From contig NC_133390.1 of assembly GCF_047511655.1 (NCBI RefSeq), positions 117,222,083 through 117,286,082 of the forward strand: 64,000 bases of DNA. The letters run 5' to 3'. Within the stretch, counting starts at the first letter, position 1; every line of letters begins with the position of its first letter. Below the pieces are notes generated by a model. It was not told the DNA's origin, ran no database searches, and worked only from the letters and a program-made list of their open reading frames with translations. Positions 34,632-46,173 of the stretch are shown here, one piece after another. The position numbers were made by a program, and so were the translations under genes. The DNA comes from Castor canadensis (Eukaryota > Chordata > Mammalia > Rodentia > Castoridae).

Positions 34632-34730
34632 GTGTGGAGTCTGAAAAACTTCCCCTCCCTCTATGCCATATTCTCTACTTTGTAGCACAATGCCATCTAC
34701 CTCATAAAGAGAACTTGGGAAGGTCTACAG
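34632..34730 (+). pseudogene. Copy C exon: RasGEF continuation
   Basis: It reads WSLKNFPSLYAIFSTL, a stop (TAG 34683-34685), then HNAIYLIKRTWEGLQ. This follows the family pattern LKNFSSLYAI...(S)NSI..LKKTWE. There is no consensus donor directly at the end. Confidence 0.85.
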
Positions 34731-35174
34731 GATGGTGTACTGCCTCACCAGAAAGTGTACATGTACAGGAGCTAGTATAGCTAGCTCTTCATTGAGGTCA
34801 GACATAAGCCCTGGGTACAAGGACCACTGGTGGCACAGCTCAGTCCACATGAACACTGGTCAGTGTGTCTTTTTTCCAAGATTAGTATTCTGTGTCTGCC
34901 AGACACTGGGTAGGGTCACAAGATAGATTTTCATGTTCTTAAATTGGAACCATGGAACTCCATGAAATTCAAATAGAACCTCTCAGTATAAATGGAGTTT
35001 GGACCTCATGTGGTGACACCACAGAAGTTCTCCTAGAAACTCATGTATGCTTTGGGATCAGTGGAACCATTTCCAAAACTCCTACCCAGCAATTTTGTGT
35101 CTTGGTTCTGAAGAAAGATGAAGCTCTTGCTCCTATGTACACTTCTCGTTGACAGATCTCTGCCCTTCCCGCAG
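34731..35174. other. Intron-like sequence of copy C
   Basis: I see no exon or repeat. Confidence 0.45.
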
Positions 35175-35268
35175 GGAGAAATTCAAGAGTTTCCAGAAAT
35201 TCAAGAAGCTTACAAAGACTCTCTGTCATGAGCATACTCATGCCATAAAGAAAACGCAGATCATCAGG
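35175..35268 (+). pseudogene. Copy C exon: RasGEF continuation, last recognisable block
   Basis: A 94-bp exon between 'cccgcag' and 'gtaggt'. It reads EKFKSFQKFKKLTKTLCHEH, then THAIKKTQIIR, with the FQK-L motif of the family at the expected place. The frame is open. Confidence 0.75.
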
Positions 35269-36080
35269 GTAGGTGAGAGTTTGGGGACAGACGGGGAAGA
35301 CAGATGTGATGTTAGTTCCACACTGAAAGGGCTTTTGGAAATGTCTAGTCTTGTCTTCATGGGTGAGGATTAGAAAGTTGTATTGGTAACTTTTCTGATC
35401 AAGGCCAGTTTGAGGAAAAAGAATCCTGGTAATGGGATATGGTGGGAGCAGTGGTTTGAGCCAGAAAGTGGATGAGCCAGCAGAATATGGGGGTCTCTGG
35501 CTTCCTGATCAGATAATGGCCCCTGAAGTCTTCTTAGACCCTAATGGGCAAAGTAAGACTTTTATGCCAAGGATAAGACCAGTTGTCTCTGTGGACACCT
35601 GAAATCTTTGGGAAAGCAACAGACCCACTTGAGGAAAGAGACCCAGTGGAGGCTGGAGCATGCAGGGGTATGAGACACCTTGTCCCTCTCCCTTTGTGGC
35701 TCAGGTCAACAGTAAGCCTACACACTGAGTGGCCTGAGGACAGAAGCCTAATCAGTGGCCACATGGGGACTGATTACCAGCTCCTCTTAAGCATCTGTAG
35801 GGCCCTGCACATGTTGTTACTCTTCTGGGGCCTGTCATCTGGTAATGTGGTTAGAACATGCATGCTAACCACATGGGAAGCAATGAGTTCCAAGGGAAAA
35901 AAATACATGTACAGGAGCTCTGAGCAAGACATGGCCACAGACTTGAACCAGGACAACACAAATGACAGGAAAGAGACATTGAGTCCTCCCTGTCCTCATG
36001 AGACAGGAGTATTCTCATGTGCAATTTGCAAATGATGAAACAAGAAAATTGAGGCCATGCCACAGCATGATGTCCCTAAG
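35269..36080. other. Downstream of copy C; no further exon identified
   Basis: A 150-codon open frame at 35583-36035 could hide a decayed exon, but I could not align it with the RalGDS catalytic core. Confidence 0.4.
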
Positions 36081-36119
36081 AATTAGTACTTGAGTAGGGA
36101 CCTGATATAGACATAATAT

Positions 36120-36900
36120 ACCTGTTGGCAGAAACATGAGCACAACCAAGAAATGGTCCTCCAGGCCTAAGGTTAGAACAGTGGATCAGCAGGGGATGAG
36201 AGTGGAGAGGAACATTATCAATACTACTAATTTCTGTGTCAAGAGGAAGTGAATTCATGTGGCCACCTAGAGGCTCTTGCCAGCCATTGTGAGCTTTTGC
36301 ATGTTTTGTTGAAGTTAGGAACACAGAAGCCTGAAGAACAGCCCCTGGTTCTCACTTTTGGACATTTTGTGTCCACATAAGGGAATACCCTCCCACACAA
36401 AGAGTGCTGTATTTCTGATCAGGAAGTAGCCTCCTCCAAGGTTAAGGGAATTTTCCTGGCTGATTTAACTGTAAAGAGCTTGAGGTGGTTTTGTACTCAC
36501 CACATGAAAGCCTTCCTATCCTCCAAACTGTGGGTTCCAGATCTGGAGTGCTTTTTAACATGATAGAAATGTCATGGCACTTCAACCTTGTATGAGCTGA
36601 GGAGGGATCATAAAGGTGAAAAGCAATGCCCAGATCAGAAGATCATCTCAGGAAACTGCCACACAAGTGGCTGGAGACTGGAGGGGTTGGGGCCGTAGAG
36701 GCACGGCTTACGTGGTCTGACCAATCAGGAAAGACTTGGCTGTGATGTCACTGTGGGATCACAGCCCCTGGGACAAGGAGAGTTCTGAGGCAGCTCCTGC
36801 CTGGCTTGTTGCTATGGCAGCCCAGCCAGCCAAGCAGGAAGAAGCTGGAGGTAGATGCCCCTGTCTTGTTTGGAAGACTTCTCTTTTACTTGGGTCCTAG
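36120..36900 (-). promoter_or_regulatory. Inverted copy of the 14.04-14.70 kb promoter-like block
   Basis: On the minus strand the order of the first block is repeated: an X-box-like 'gctgccatagcaac', a CRE-like 'gtgacatcac' and 'gattggtc' (CCAAT), a CTCCAG-rich spacer, then 'gcttctgtgttcctaacttc' and a short frame with VFLTSTKHAKAH-like reading. The ZNF143-like site of the left copy is not preserved. Divergence between the blocks looks larger than between the palindrome arms. Confidence 0.4.
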
Positions 36901-37330
36901 GGATATGGCGCACATATGCCAGGAATACACTGGTGATCTGAGCACATCAAGATTGGTTGATTCCACTCTTCAGAGCTAGCATAAGTTTCCATGCCTCACA
37001 GCTGTTATTGTCCTCAGGCCTCTGTGTCACTTGGGCATGGAACTCACCAAGCTGAACATGCCACCTGGATCTCTTGGTGGTGCCCATGCCGCCTTGGTTT
37101 CTGCTTCTACTCCTGACCATGTGATCTCAGGGTTTTGGTTCTAGTCTTGTGTGGCTCTGACTTTATGACTTCAGTTCCATGCATGAAAGGTGTACTGTGA
37201 TGTCCGTCAGAGAACCTTTGCAGAATTGAATGTCCTTCCTGAGAGTTTTGTGCTGTTCCATTGATTGTGGTGTTCCTGAAACTTGCCATTCTCCTGAGAG
37301 GTGGTTACAATTTCACTGACTAGAAAATGC
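36901..37330. other. Non-coding DNA without recognised features
   Basis: Nothing recognised. No convincing inverted match to sequence left of 14.04 kb. Confidence 0.4.
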
Positions 37331-38965
37331 AAGTTTTGTAAGTTTCCCAGGACTTATGTTCCCCAGTTAGTACCTCTAATAGTGTTTTCCTTGAACTTTG
37401 ATTTTGCATGGTTTTAAAATCTCTTGCTTTCCAAAAGCACAGCCCCTACCCTGTGTCATTTCCTTATCTTGCTTTATATTCCTAGGAGATGAACTTCTGT
37501 AGAATTGTGCTCATTCTCTTATTGTGTTTTCTCTTCAAGCTTTGTCCTGTTGAACAGGTGATGTAACTTCTGTCTGGCCATATCTCGAATTTCCATGGGC
37601 TGTTGCCTGGGAACCTCCATCTTCATGTCCTGTTTGTATTGTGGACTGTGCCTGTACCTAGTGCTGCTATCATGATACCTTAGCGCCATAGGTAAGCCCA
37701 GCTGGTTGTTGCCCTTATTGTATGAAGATCATCTTTTAGTCTGCAGAGCCACAATTTTTTCTTGCATTTTCCTGTCTTCCCAGCTACCCAGGCTCTACTG
37801 CCTTTTCCTCTGTGGCCATGCCCTTCATAAATCACTAATGAGGATTTTCTACTTGTGCCTGCTTTGAAGGAACCAGACCACATCAATCCCTAATTCTTAT
37901 ATCAGACAGGACAGAAAATTGTTAAAATTAATGTGAAGGCACCCTGATTACAAAAAACTAATTTCCACATTATGTTATTATTGGGAGAATGACAGGTCAT
38001 GGTGTCAGTGTTGTCTTCAGTCCCATGTCTCCGGCCCTTTGTCAGTATACATGGTTTGACCAGGTTTCAGTATCTGTACCTCATGGACTCTGACATTACA
38101 TTGAGAATTTTAAATGATCCTATAAAAGGATGGCAGTCCAAAGGAGATGCCAATAGCAATAGTTCAAAGCTGTCTAGACCATGAGCAACTTAGGCAGTCC
38201 TTATACTCTCCTTATTTCCTTTTCCACTTAACATGTCCAGTGCTGAGACTAAAATACAGCCCCATTGAATCTGGAATTCTGAGAATATAAGAACCTTTTA
38301 TTTAACACACTTAATGGGAAGTGAGTCCAGGGCCAGTTATATCAAGACCCAATAAAATTGATTGTGAACAGATTACATACTTAGGAAACTTAGGGCAAAC
38401 TTAAATAACTTATGAAATTATTATGTAGTTACACTTCTGTTCCATTCTAAAGTGCTATAAACTTTGAAATGGGGGGTATCTGTTTTGAGGGAGCACTTTG
38501 GAGATAGAAAAATGCAGTTGGTGGAGAGTATAATAAAACATAGTGCAATCCCTTTTAAGTTAGATATTTGTGGGTCTAGATATTGGGACTGTTCCTAGAA
38601 ATGCCTTATGCATACACTGGTGTGGAATTTCCTTCAAGATATTAGAGAAAAGTGTTGGGTTCTCATTGAACTCACCAGTTTCCCTTCATTCTCCTTTTCT
38701 AGTTTTCCTAATCTGCTTTTGAAAAACACTCTGAAGCTTTCTTGTAAATTCTTATCCCTATCTATCCAAGGTGACCCAACATTCAGAGTGCCTGCTGTGG
38801 CCTCCATTGGTGCCTTCCTTGCTCTTTGCCAATGTTTATGGAAAGGTTCTGCTCCAGGTTGGTCAAGAGGTGATGTGGTTTTCTTTAGTTCTCAGCCCCA
38901 AGGCATGACTCTCTCCTCTTTAGTAAAAGGTGGGACTAGACTTGTACCTTGTGCTAGTGGCACCT
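37331..38965 (+). repeat. Duplicated unit, copy 1 (internally deleted)
   Basis: It is colinear with 40.0-43.05 kb and 60.4-63.2 kb. The anchors are: 'ctttccaaaagcacag'; 'attgtgttttctcttcaagc'; 'ggtaagcccagctggttgtt'; a 'catggactctgacattaca' stretch; 'gtgcaatcccttttaagtta'; and 'tttgtgggtctagatattgg'. Two internal stretches present in the other copies are missing, about 0.5 kb near 37490 and about 1.1 kb near 38400. No gene is identified. Confidence 0.8.
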
Positions 38966-39015
38966 TTCAATGCTTCCCACACTGCATTGACAGCTTCTTT
39001 AACAAACACTTTTGT

Positions 39016-39255
39016 CTTTCTTTTTTGGCATTGTTATTTGAACTCAGGGTCTCCCATTTGTTAGGACCTCTACCACTTCAGTGGCTCTAGCAGACCCTCT
39101 TTGCCAGGATGACAGGCACACCTGACAAAGTACAGCTTAATTGGCTAAGATGGGGTCTTACTACCATTTTGCTCCAGCTAACCTCAGACTACCATCCTCA
39201 CAGTCTCTGCCTCAGAAGTGGTTGGGATTACAGGCTTTGGCCACTACCCATGGCT
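39016..39255 (-). mobile_element. Composite SINE, antisense, start of copy 2
   Basis: A reversed tRNA-like module ('tttgaactcagggtctccca') and a reversed B1-like module ending in 'gggattacaggctttggcca'. A related antisense SINE sits at the same relative place before copy 3 (59.4-59.72 kb). Confidence 0.7.
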
Positions 39256-42200
39256 TACTCCAAGTAGTTAAGACTGAGGTTTCAACCTTTCATGTCTACT
39301 TTATCTGGGTTGTGCTCATATTTCCTCTGTGTTGCCCTCAATGTGAACACTTGGAGCCTCTGATGTTGCTTTGGGGTAATGACAAGAGGTGAAGGTCATA
39401 CAGGATAAGGGGCCAAAGTCTCCCACTTACAGAGTTCCAATGGGAAGTTCTCCTTAACATCCAGGGACTTATAGATCCTGATCCATGTGAATTACTTGCA
39501 GCATTGAACTATCTTCTCATCAATCTGACCTCTCTTTTACTTTCCATTGACTTTCTACAAGCCCAGCCAATTCTCTGCCCTGGGATTCAGTCACTCTTTT
39601 CTCTTGCTAGCGTTCAACAGATGGCAGAGCAGAAATCCACCTCAGGATGTGATTGGGGAGAGGCAGAGTGTGAATCTTCCACTTATTGCTCCACTTATTG
39701 CTACACTTATTGCTGGTGTCTAATAGTCATCTCCTTTTCACAGCACTTTTCTTTCCACTTTCTTTTCATATTTATAATTTATTTCTAATTTCAACTGACT
39801 AGAATGGTAATTATGATATTACCACCAGTTTCCAATGTAAAAGTTTGCACTGTCAGATAATTAAGTGCATATACATTATATACTCATCAGATGAGAATAA
39901 TGAAAGTTGTTTCTAGAACACAAAGATTATACGTGGCAAGTGTTTTATATGTATTGTGTATATTGGAAATACATTATATCTTTGTGAAAATTTTGTAAAT
40001 TTCTCCCCTAATACTTTTCTGTCATAGTGTTTTTCCTGAACTTTGATTTTACTTAATTTTTATCAACTCTTCCTTTCCAAAAGCACAGACCATATCCAGT
40101 GTCATTTCCTTGCCTTGCCTCATATTGTTGGGAGATATTGGATTTTATTAAATCTGATTTCTTTGAATATTTTAATAAAATTGAAGTACCTTTGTCTCCT
40201 GGTAATGTTGTTATTATCACTGAGTATGTAAGAAAGGTCTCCATAATGAAAATATCAGAGTTGTCTATAGGCTTCATATCCTCATTTGACTTTCTGGACC
40301 CAACCTACTTTTTTTACTTGATGGTAATGTTATATCCCAAGAAGGGTAAGACAGCAATGGCTGTAGTTTTATTTTCAGAGCTGAATTTGAATGCTTGTTT
40401 GAAATGAAGAAACCTGCCCAGATCGAGGGTGATGCTCCTGAAGGCTCAGTTTACCACACACATGAGATTCAACATGGCCTCATTGAGGCCACCAATGTCC
40501 TGAAATGGAAGATTATCAAAAGAATACTATTGTTCAGCAAGTGCAGAAAAGAATGCAGATTCCCTCGATCAACATACAGAGGTAGTCACTCTTGTGGTTT
40601 TTGAATGCATTTACTACTTGTGATTCTCTATGTAGATTTGAGCTTATCCTCCCATTGTGTTTTCTGTTTAACGTATGTTATGCCCCACAGCTGATGTAAT
40701 CTGAGTGTGTCCTTACCTTGAATTTCTATGAGCTGCTGCCCTGACAGATCCTCCATCTTCATCACCTGTGTGCATTGTGAACTATGCTCCTCACCAGTGC
40801 TATTGTCCAGATACATTAAGCACCACAGGTAAGCCCAGCTAGTTGTTAATCTCATTGTATGAAGAGCATCATTTAAGGTACTAAGTACATGCAGTTTCCC
40901 AGAATCTCACAATTTCTTGGCTTTTTTCCTTTCTTTCAAGCTTCCCAGGTCCACTGTCTTTCTTCTTGGTCCACTGCCTTTAAAATTACTTGTACAGTTT
41001 TTCTTCTTATGCCTGCCTGAGCAAACTAGAGCGTGTCAATCCTTAATTCTTAAATTGGACATGCACCTGAGAAGGTGCTCTAATTACAAAAACTAAATTG
41101 CAAACTAGGCTTTAGGTGTGAGGCACATGCTGACCTGGAATCTGTTTTTCTTCAACCAAATGTGTACAGCCCTGTGCCCATGTTCATGTTTTTTTTAGGA
41201 CACAATATCTGTATCTTATGAACCCTCACATTAACTGGAGGCTATTAAATGGTACTGGAGAGTTGTTCAAAATGAGATGCTAATTGCAGTACTTCACAAC
41301 TGCAAAGATCATAAGATTCTTAGTCGGTTTGTGTTCTGTCCTTGACATTGCCAGCGAATCTGGATCTTGAGAATATGAGGACTTTTATTTAATTAACTGA
41401 ATAGAAAATGGAGTCCAACCCAAACTATATCACAACATAATATGATTGACTGAGAATACAAGATAAGTTCCACATCAATCCATTTCAATTGACAAAGGAG
41501 TTATTTGCTTCAAAGTGTCAGAAAGAAGAATAAAATCCATAAAGCAAGTAGGACAGGAGCCAGTCATGAGAGAGATGGGGAAATGAAATGAAAGTGATGG
41601 GATCAGTGGTCCACTTAATATCTACAAACCATGATGCCCTGATACAAGCACTTGAGGGTAATGAATGCCTTGAACACACAGATGAGAGTCTCATGTAAAT
41701 AGTCTGGGATGAGCTATGAGCATCAGTAGATTTAAGAAGCTCCCAGGTGATTCTAACATATTTATAAAATTAGGAGCATTTGTTCATGATGGTCTCAAGT
41801 TGTCAATATGGAATTTTTCCACATGTGTGGCTTAATCAATCCATAGAAAAGCTAAGCATCCACTAACTGTTGATGGAATTTATATTTCCCTTTCAACAAA
41901 CTCTTTGTACATCACAGAAAACATGGTGATGAATGAGTTTGACCCATCACCTCCATACATGAGACACACATGCACAAACTGGTGACAAAATGAAATAAAA
42001 AGTAGTAGCTACACTGAAACTCAGTGCACAAAACATACATACTTCCTCCAATTACACATAATGGTATTTAGAATTTTCTTTTGCATTTTTACCATAAATC
42101 TGGCTGTTTACATTGTACCATGTTAGCTTCCCAGTTCACTAATGAGATCAAGACCACAATTTGGAAATTTTAATTTTGGTCAGGGATTTTTGATGAAATA

Positions 42201-43960
42201 AAATCCCCAGATAAAACTTTTCAGTCTCGCTTCCTTGAAGGACATGTGGTAATACAATGTTTGTATGTTTATACTTCTTTTTTCTATTTGGTTGTGGTGC
42301 TAGGATTTGAAGTTATGGTGTCACAATTGCTATGCAGGCACTTTACCACTTGAACCACTCTGCCATCCCTTACTTGTGTTAAGAATTTTCAAAATCTGCT
42401 CTTACGAATTATTTGCTCATGCTGGATTTGAATCATGATTCTCCTGTTCTCTTCCTCCTAAGCAGCTGGGTTTACAGGTGTGAGACACCAGCTCTTGACC
42501 TCTATGCAATTTTTGATTGCTGTGAAATACTAAAATGAAAGTTTTCTGAAGAAGCAGTATAGAGATACAAAAATACAAACAGGGGAGAGTGTACTAAAAT
42601 ATATTGCAATCCCTTTTACTTTAGATGTTTGTGGGTCTAGCTACTGGGACTATTCCTAGAAATGCTTTATGGGTCCCAGTATGGAATTGCCTTCAAGAAA
42701 TTAGAGAAAATAGTTGTACTCTGCTTGAATTTACTGCTCTCCCTCACTCTTTCCATTTATAGCGAATTCTTTTTTCTGCTCTTTCTTGATCTGCTGTGGA
42801 AAAACATCCCAAAACTTCCTTTTAAATTCTGATCCCTGACTAGCCAAACTGACACAAATCGAGAGTGCCTTCTGTGGCCTCCATTGAGTGCCTTCTTTGC
42901 TCTTCCTCAATGTTTTCTAAAGAGGGTCTGCTCCAGGGTTTCAAGAGATCATGTGGCTTCAGTTGAAGATTAGCCCCCAATCATCACTGTGTCCTCTTAA
43001 TAAAAGGTGGGACTGGACTTGGATGTTTCCTAAAGCCTCCTAGATCTTTTTTCCTGTGGCTTTGCCAATTTTCCACCCACTTTTCCTTTTGGGCTCATAA
43101 GAGGTGTGTTTCTCCCTCCCAGAGAAGTCCTTTGGAATATGAATCATGGGTGGTAAGAACACCCATCACCTAGAAGTGTGGAAAGTCCTGGGTTTGTTTA
43201 GGATAAAGAGGATCAGGAGGAAAATGACTAATATCACCAGCTGCTGGGTGGGACAAGGAAGGGGCCCTGAATCCTGATCCACAAGCTAGACTGAAAATTT
43301 AGAAGACTTTTCTCTGCATTGTTTTGTATGCCATATTCTACTTTCACCAGCCTGAGTTTCAATAGTTTAGCTCATTCTACCACAGGAGCTCAGGTGATCT
43401 TTGCCCTCTGTCATCACTTGACAATACTTCCTGGTCCATCTATGACCATAACCTGAACAAGACTCTTATTTGATTTCTTTCTCCCTCTCTAAGATACCAA
43501 GTATTGCTGGAACTAACCAGAGATATTCTGATTGAAACAGGACTGTATCACAGAAAGCACTTTTCCCACTTGAAGATGTATAAAAAACAAACCAACTGAA
43601 TTGCCAAATACAGAACACTGAAGAGTTCATCATGATTGGATTTCACAACCATGAATGTCTCTTGACAATTTTTACTCCAAAAGGCCAGTTTTATTGGAGA
43701 AATCACATTTACCTAGTCTCTAATTGTGATGAATACCCAAGACCATGGCCAAGGTCCACAGACACTATTGAGAGACCTTAATCCTAGCCCTTACAATTCC
43801 TACCCTGCAGAAAACCAATGGCAGGGGCAGCTGAAAGAAGACAGCAGATCAAATTGAACCCTGTTGCAGGATGCCAAGTGGTAGAAACAAACAGTATTAG
43901 TGTTTAATATTTTTGCTAAAGATGTGTAGCTTGAATTTAAGCACATGAGGAATATAGATC
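39256..43960 (+). repeat. Duplicated unit, copy 2 (most complete)
   Basis: It matches copy 3 (59.72-64.0 kb) throughout. Paired anchors include 'gggataaggggccacagtct'-like text at 39400/59880, 'gcagagtgtgaatc' at 39664/60098, the 40400/60790 region, the 41050/61450 region, 'ccagttttattggagaaatc' at 43688/63890, and an exon-like end segment at 43.5/63.7 kb. The unit differs from copy 3 by a SINE at 42278-42500. A frame at 40395-40604 has no recognised relative. Confidence 0.85.
42278..42500 (-). mobile_element. Composite SINE unique to copy 2
   Basis: A reversed tRNA-like module ('ttgctatgcaggcactttac', 'cacttgaaccactctgccat') and a reversed B1-like module. Copies 1 and 3 lack it at the corresponding site (around 38450 and 62700), so it inserted after the units were duplicated. 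Confidence 0.8.
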
Positions 43961-45370
43961 AGTAAACAAGACAACTGACCTATCTTCTTCAGTCATTTCT
44001 TTGTCTATATTTGTTTTTGTTCACATGCTATATTGAAAAGTACATTTTCTCTATGAGTTGTAATTTTAATCCAAAGTTAATATTAATTAGAATAATAATG
44101 TTCATTTATGTTAATCACTGTGGACTCATATTTTTATTAAAGTTCAATGTTATCTTTTATTATGGTGATCAGTTTTGGTGATAAGGATATAAATTAGTAC
44201 AAGCATTCTTATTTTCCTATTTATATTGTACACTCTCCCATATAAATTAGGCTATATTTACCATAGGTAGAAAAAGGAATTTATAATAGTTCTTTCTCCA
44301 TTTTGTGTGTGTGTGTGTGTTGATATTTAGAAAATATTTTATGGCTTTGTGTTTAGCATTACCCTACAAACATTTTTGACATCTTTAGCATATTTTAATT
44401 AAACATCTAATAGTTGTTCTGTAAGTTTCATATGAAACCATTCAACTTCAGCTGGGGCAATCAATGACGTTACTTGCTTTCTTCATTTCTATGCACTGTG
44501 CCTGTCCTTTATAGTGCCATGTCAAGCCAAACTATTTCTTCCACCTTATCCACACCTTGGATTTTGATTTAGATCAAAATTGAATCTATTAATCCTCATG
44601 AAAACTGAGTGTCCTCATTCACAACTTGGGTAGGATTCATGCTTGACTAATCTTCAGAATGGAGTTAGGAGGCTCTGAGATTTGCAATCTTCATATTCCT
44701 TTTCTACTGCCTTGACAGGTAGCTTAGAGGATAGAAGGTGCTTGAGTATTAGATATATTGCCTTGCTTTTTGAGATAAGCATGGTATGTATTTGGATTCT
44801 GGATTTCAGTTTTGTTCTACTAGGACATGGAATTTCTACCAGCTATTTCATGCCTTCTTTTCACTGCAGGTGTGTAGTGGATGACCATTCAGGTCTCCTG
44901 CCTTTCTTCAGCAATTATGAATTCCCATGTTTGAGCCCTCTGTCCTGGAAAGCACCTTCCTTTAAATTCCCCAGTGGCTATTGTTCTAAACAAAAGCCCT
45001 GAAGTGTTTGGAGTATCCACACTCTCCCTCTGGGAATAAGTCTTCCAATGTTCTGCTATGCAGAGACCTTTCCTCTGCCCTCTATTTGAATAGTCTATGC
45101 TTCTTCTTTTCTGTTACATGGCTTCCAGAACATGCTAAACAAAATCATTTAAGGTCTATGCTATTGTCTGGCCCCTGGTTGCTGGGGAGAAAAGTTAATA
45201 GTGGCATTTTTAATCTTTATTAAAACCTAGGCCTTTGAAATATATGTTGAGAGATTCAGCTACGATTATCATACAGGACCTGTACTCACCCATTATGTAT
45301 TTCTTCAAATGCAAAAATTCACTGACACTCAAAAGTAGACTGAATCACATAGTACTAGACTGTTCTATGT
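43961..45370. other. AT-rich non-coding DNA
   Basis: It includes a short GT tract at 44305-44322. The open frames at 44682-45002 and 45008-45223 have no recognised relatives. Confidence 0.4.
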
Positions 45371-45374
45371 TTGC

Positions 45375-45645
45375 ATGCAACATATTTGTGGCAAAGCTGA
45401 CTTGGATCCCTTTGTGTATATACCCAGAATTGGATCATATGGAAATCCTGCTTTGAATTTTTTTTGAGGGACCTCCATAGTGACTTGCAGAGGGGCTGGA
45501 CTAATTTTCATTCCACAAAGCTGCTTATAGGGGTTCCTTTTCTTCACATCCTCACCAATATTTGTTGGGGGTTTTGTTGTTGTTGTTGTTTCCTTGGTGG
45601 TAGACATTCTAACTGAAGTGAGAATGAATGTCAATGTATATCTGC
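45375..45645 (-). mobile_element. L1 3' fragment, antisense
   Basis: The minus strand contains a decayed late-ORF2 reading ('PYDPILGIYTKGSKSALPQI') with frame damage. It is a different, older subfamily from the L1 copies at 5 and 11 kb. Confidence 0.65.
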
Positions 45646-46049
45646 CATTAAAAAATATATAATATTTATAGCTTAGATAATTTGATACAGAAAAATCTTT
45701 GCTTTCATTCTAAATTTGGAAGATCTATGCCACTTCATAGAAAGAGTAATAAAAAGTACTAAAACCAAACTTGTCATTCTCCATTCATGTAGCTTAAACA
45801 AGTTTTGTACATGACATGTATGTAGCAGCAGTTTTAAGTTCCCTTTAGAAAAATTTGAATTATAAACATTTATTATTGTTTTCTGTTAAATACATGAACT
45901 AAAATCAATGGCACCAATTTCCTGCTTGAAGAAAAAAGAGAGGAAAGTGAGATGAATCTGTCTGAAACTGGCATCTGACTGTCTGGAACTTTCCTGGAGC
46001 TGTTTAGAAAACAACCCCTGGGAAGGGATTTATTTTTTTTCCCTAGCCA

Positions 46050-46115
46050 GGTGTTCTTCAGTCTAGTAATGATTGAATCTCAGCATTGTGTTCATTAACA
46101 AGGAGAAAAATCTTG
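46050..46115 (+). repeat. Short dispersed direct repeat, copy 1
   Basis: 'cttcagtctagtaatgattg' and the following 40 bp recur at 46909-46975 with about 80% identity. The origin is unknown. Confidence 0.6.
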
Positions 46116-46148
46116 CACCTCAATAAAAAACATTTCAGAAGATCAATC

Positions 46149-46173
46149 TATGTATATCTATCTATCTATCTAT
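46149..46173. repeat. (CTAT)n microsatellite
   Basis: About six 'ctat' units. Confidence 0.9.

Larger units (their letters stand above)
30350..35268 (+). pseudogene. RalGDS-like pseudogene, copy C (multi-exon)
   Basis: Six blocks in colinear order correspond to the REM domain and the beginning of the RasGEF domain of RalGDS-family exchange factors, with introns between them. It is therefore a duplicated, not a retroposed, copy. Several splice sites survive: acceptor 'ccaactcag' before 30350, 'cctccag' before 32775, donor 'gtgagt' at 32995, acceptor 'cccgcag' before 35175 and donor 'gtaggt' at 35269. Disabling changes include stops at 30545, 33428, 34263 and 34683 and a one-base frame change near 34141. 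I find no convincing remainder of the catalytic domain or the Ras-association domain downstream. An LTR-like stretch lies in the first intron. Family assignment is firm; the exact paralogue is not determinable by eye. Confidence 0.88.

Noticed and set aside
12401..37330. Extension of the inverted similarity beyond 14.04 and 36.90 kb
   Set aside because: I compared 13.0-14.0 kb with the reverse complement of 36.9-37.3 kb by eye and saw no convincing match.
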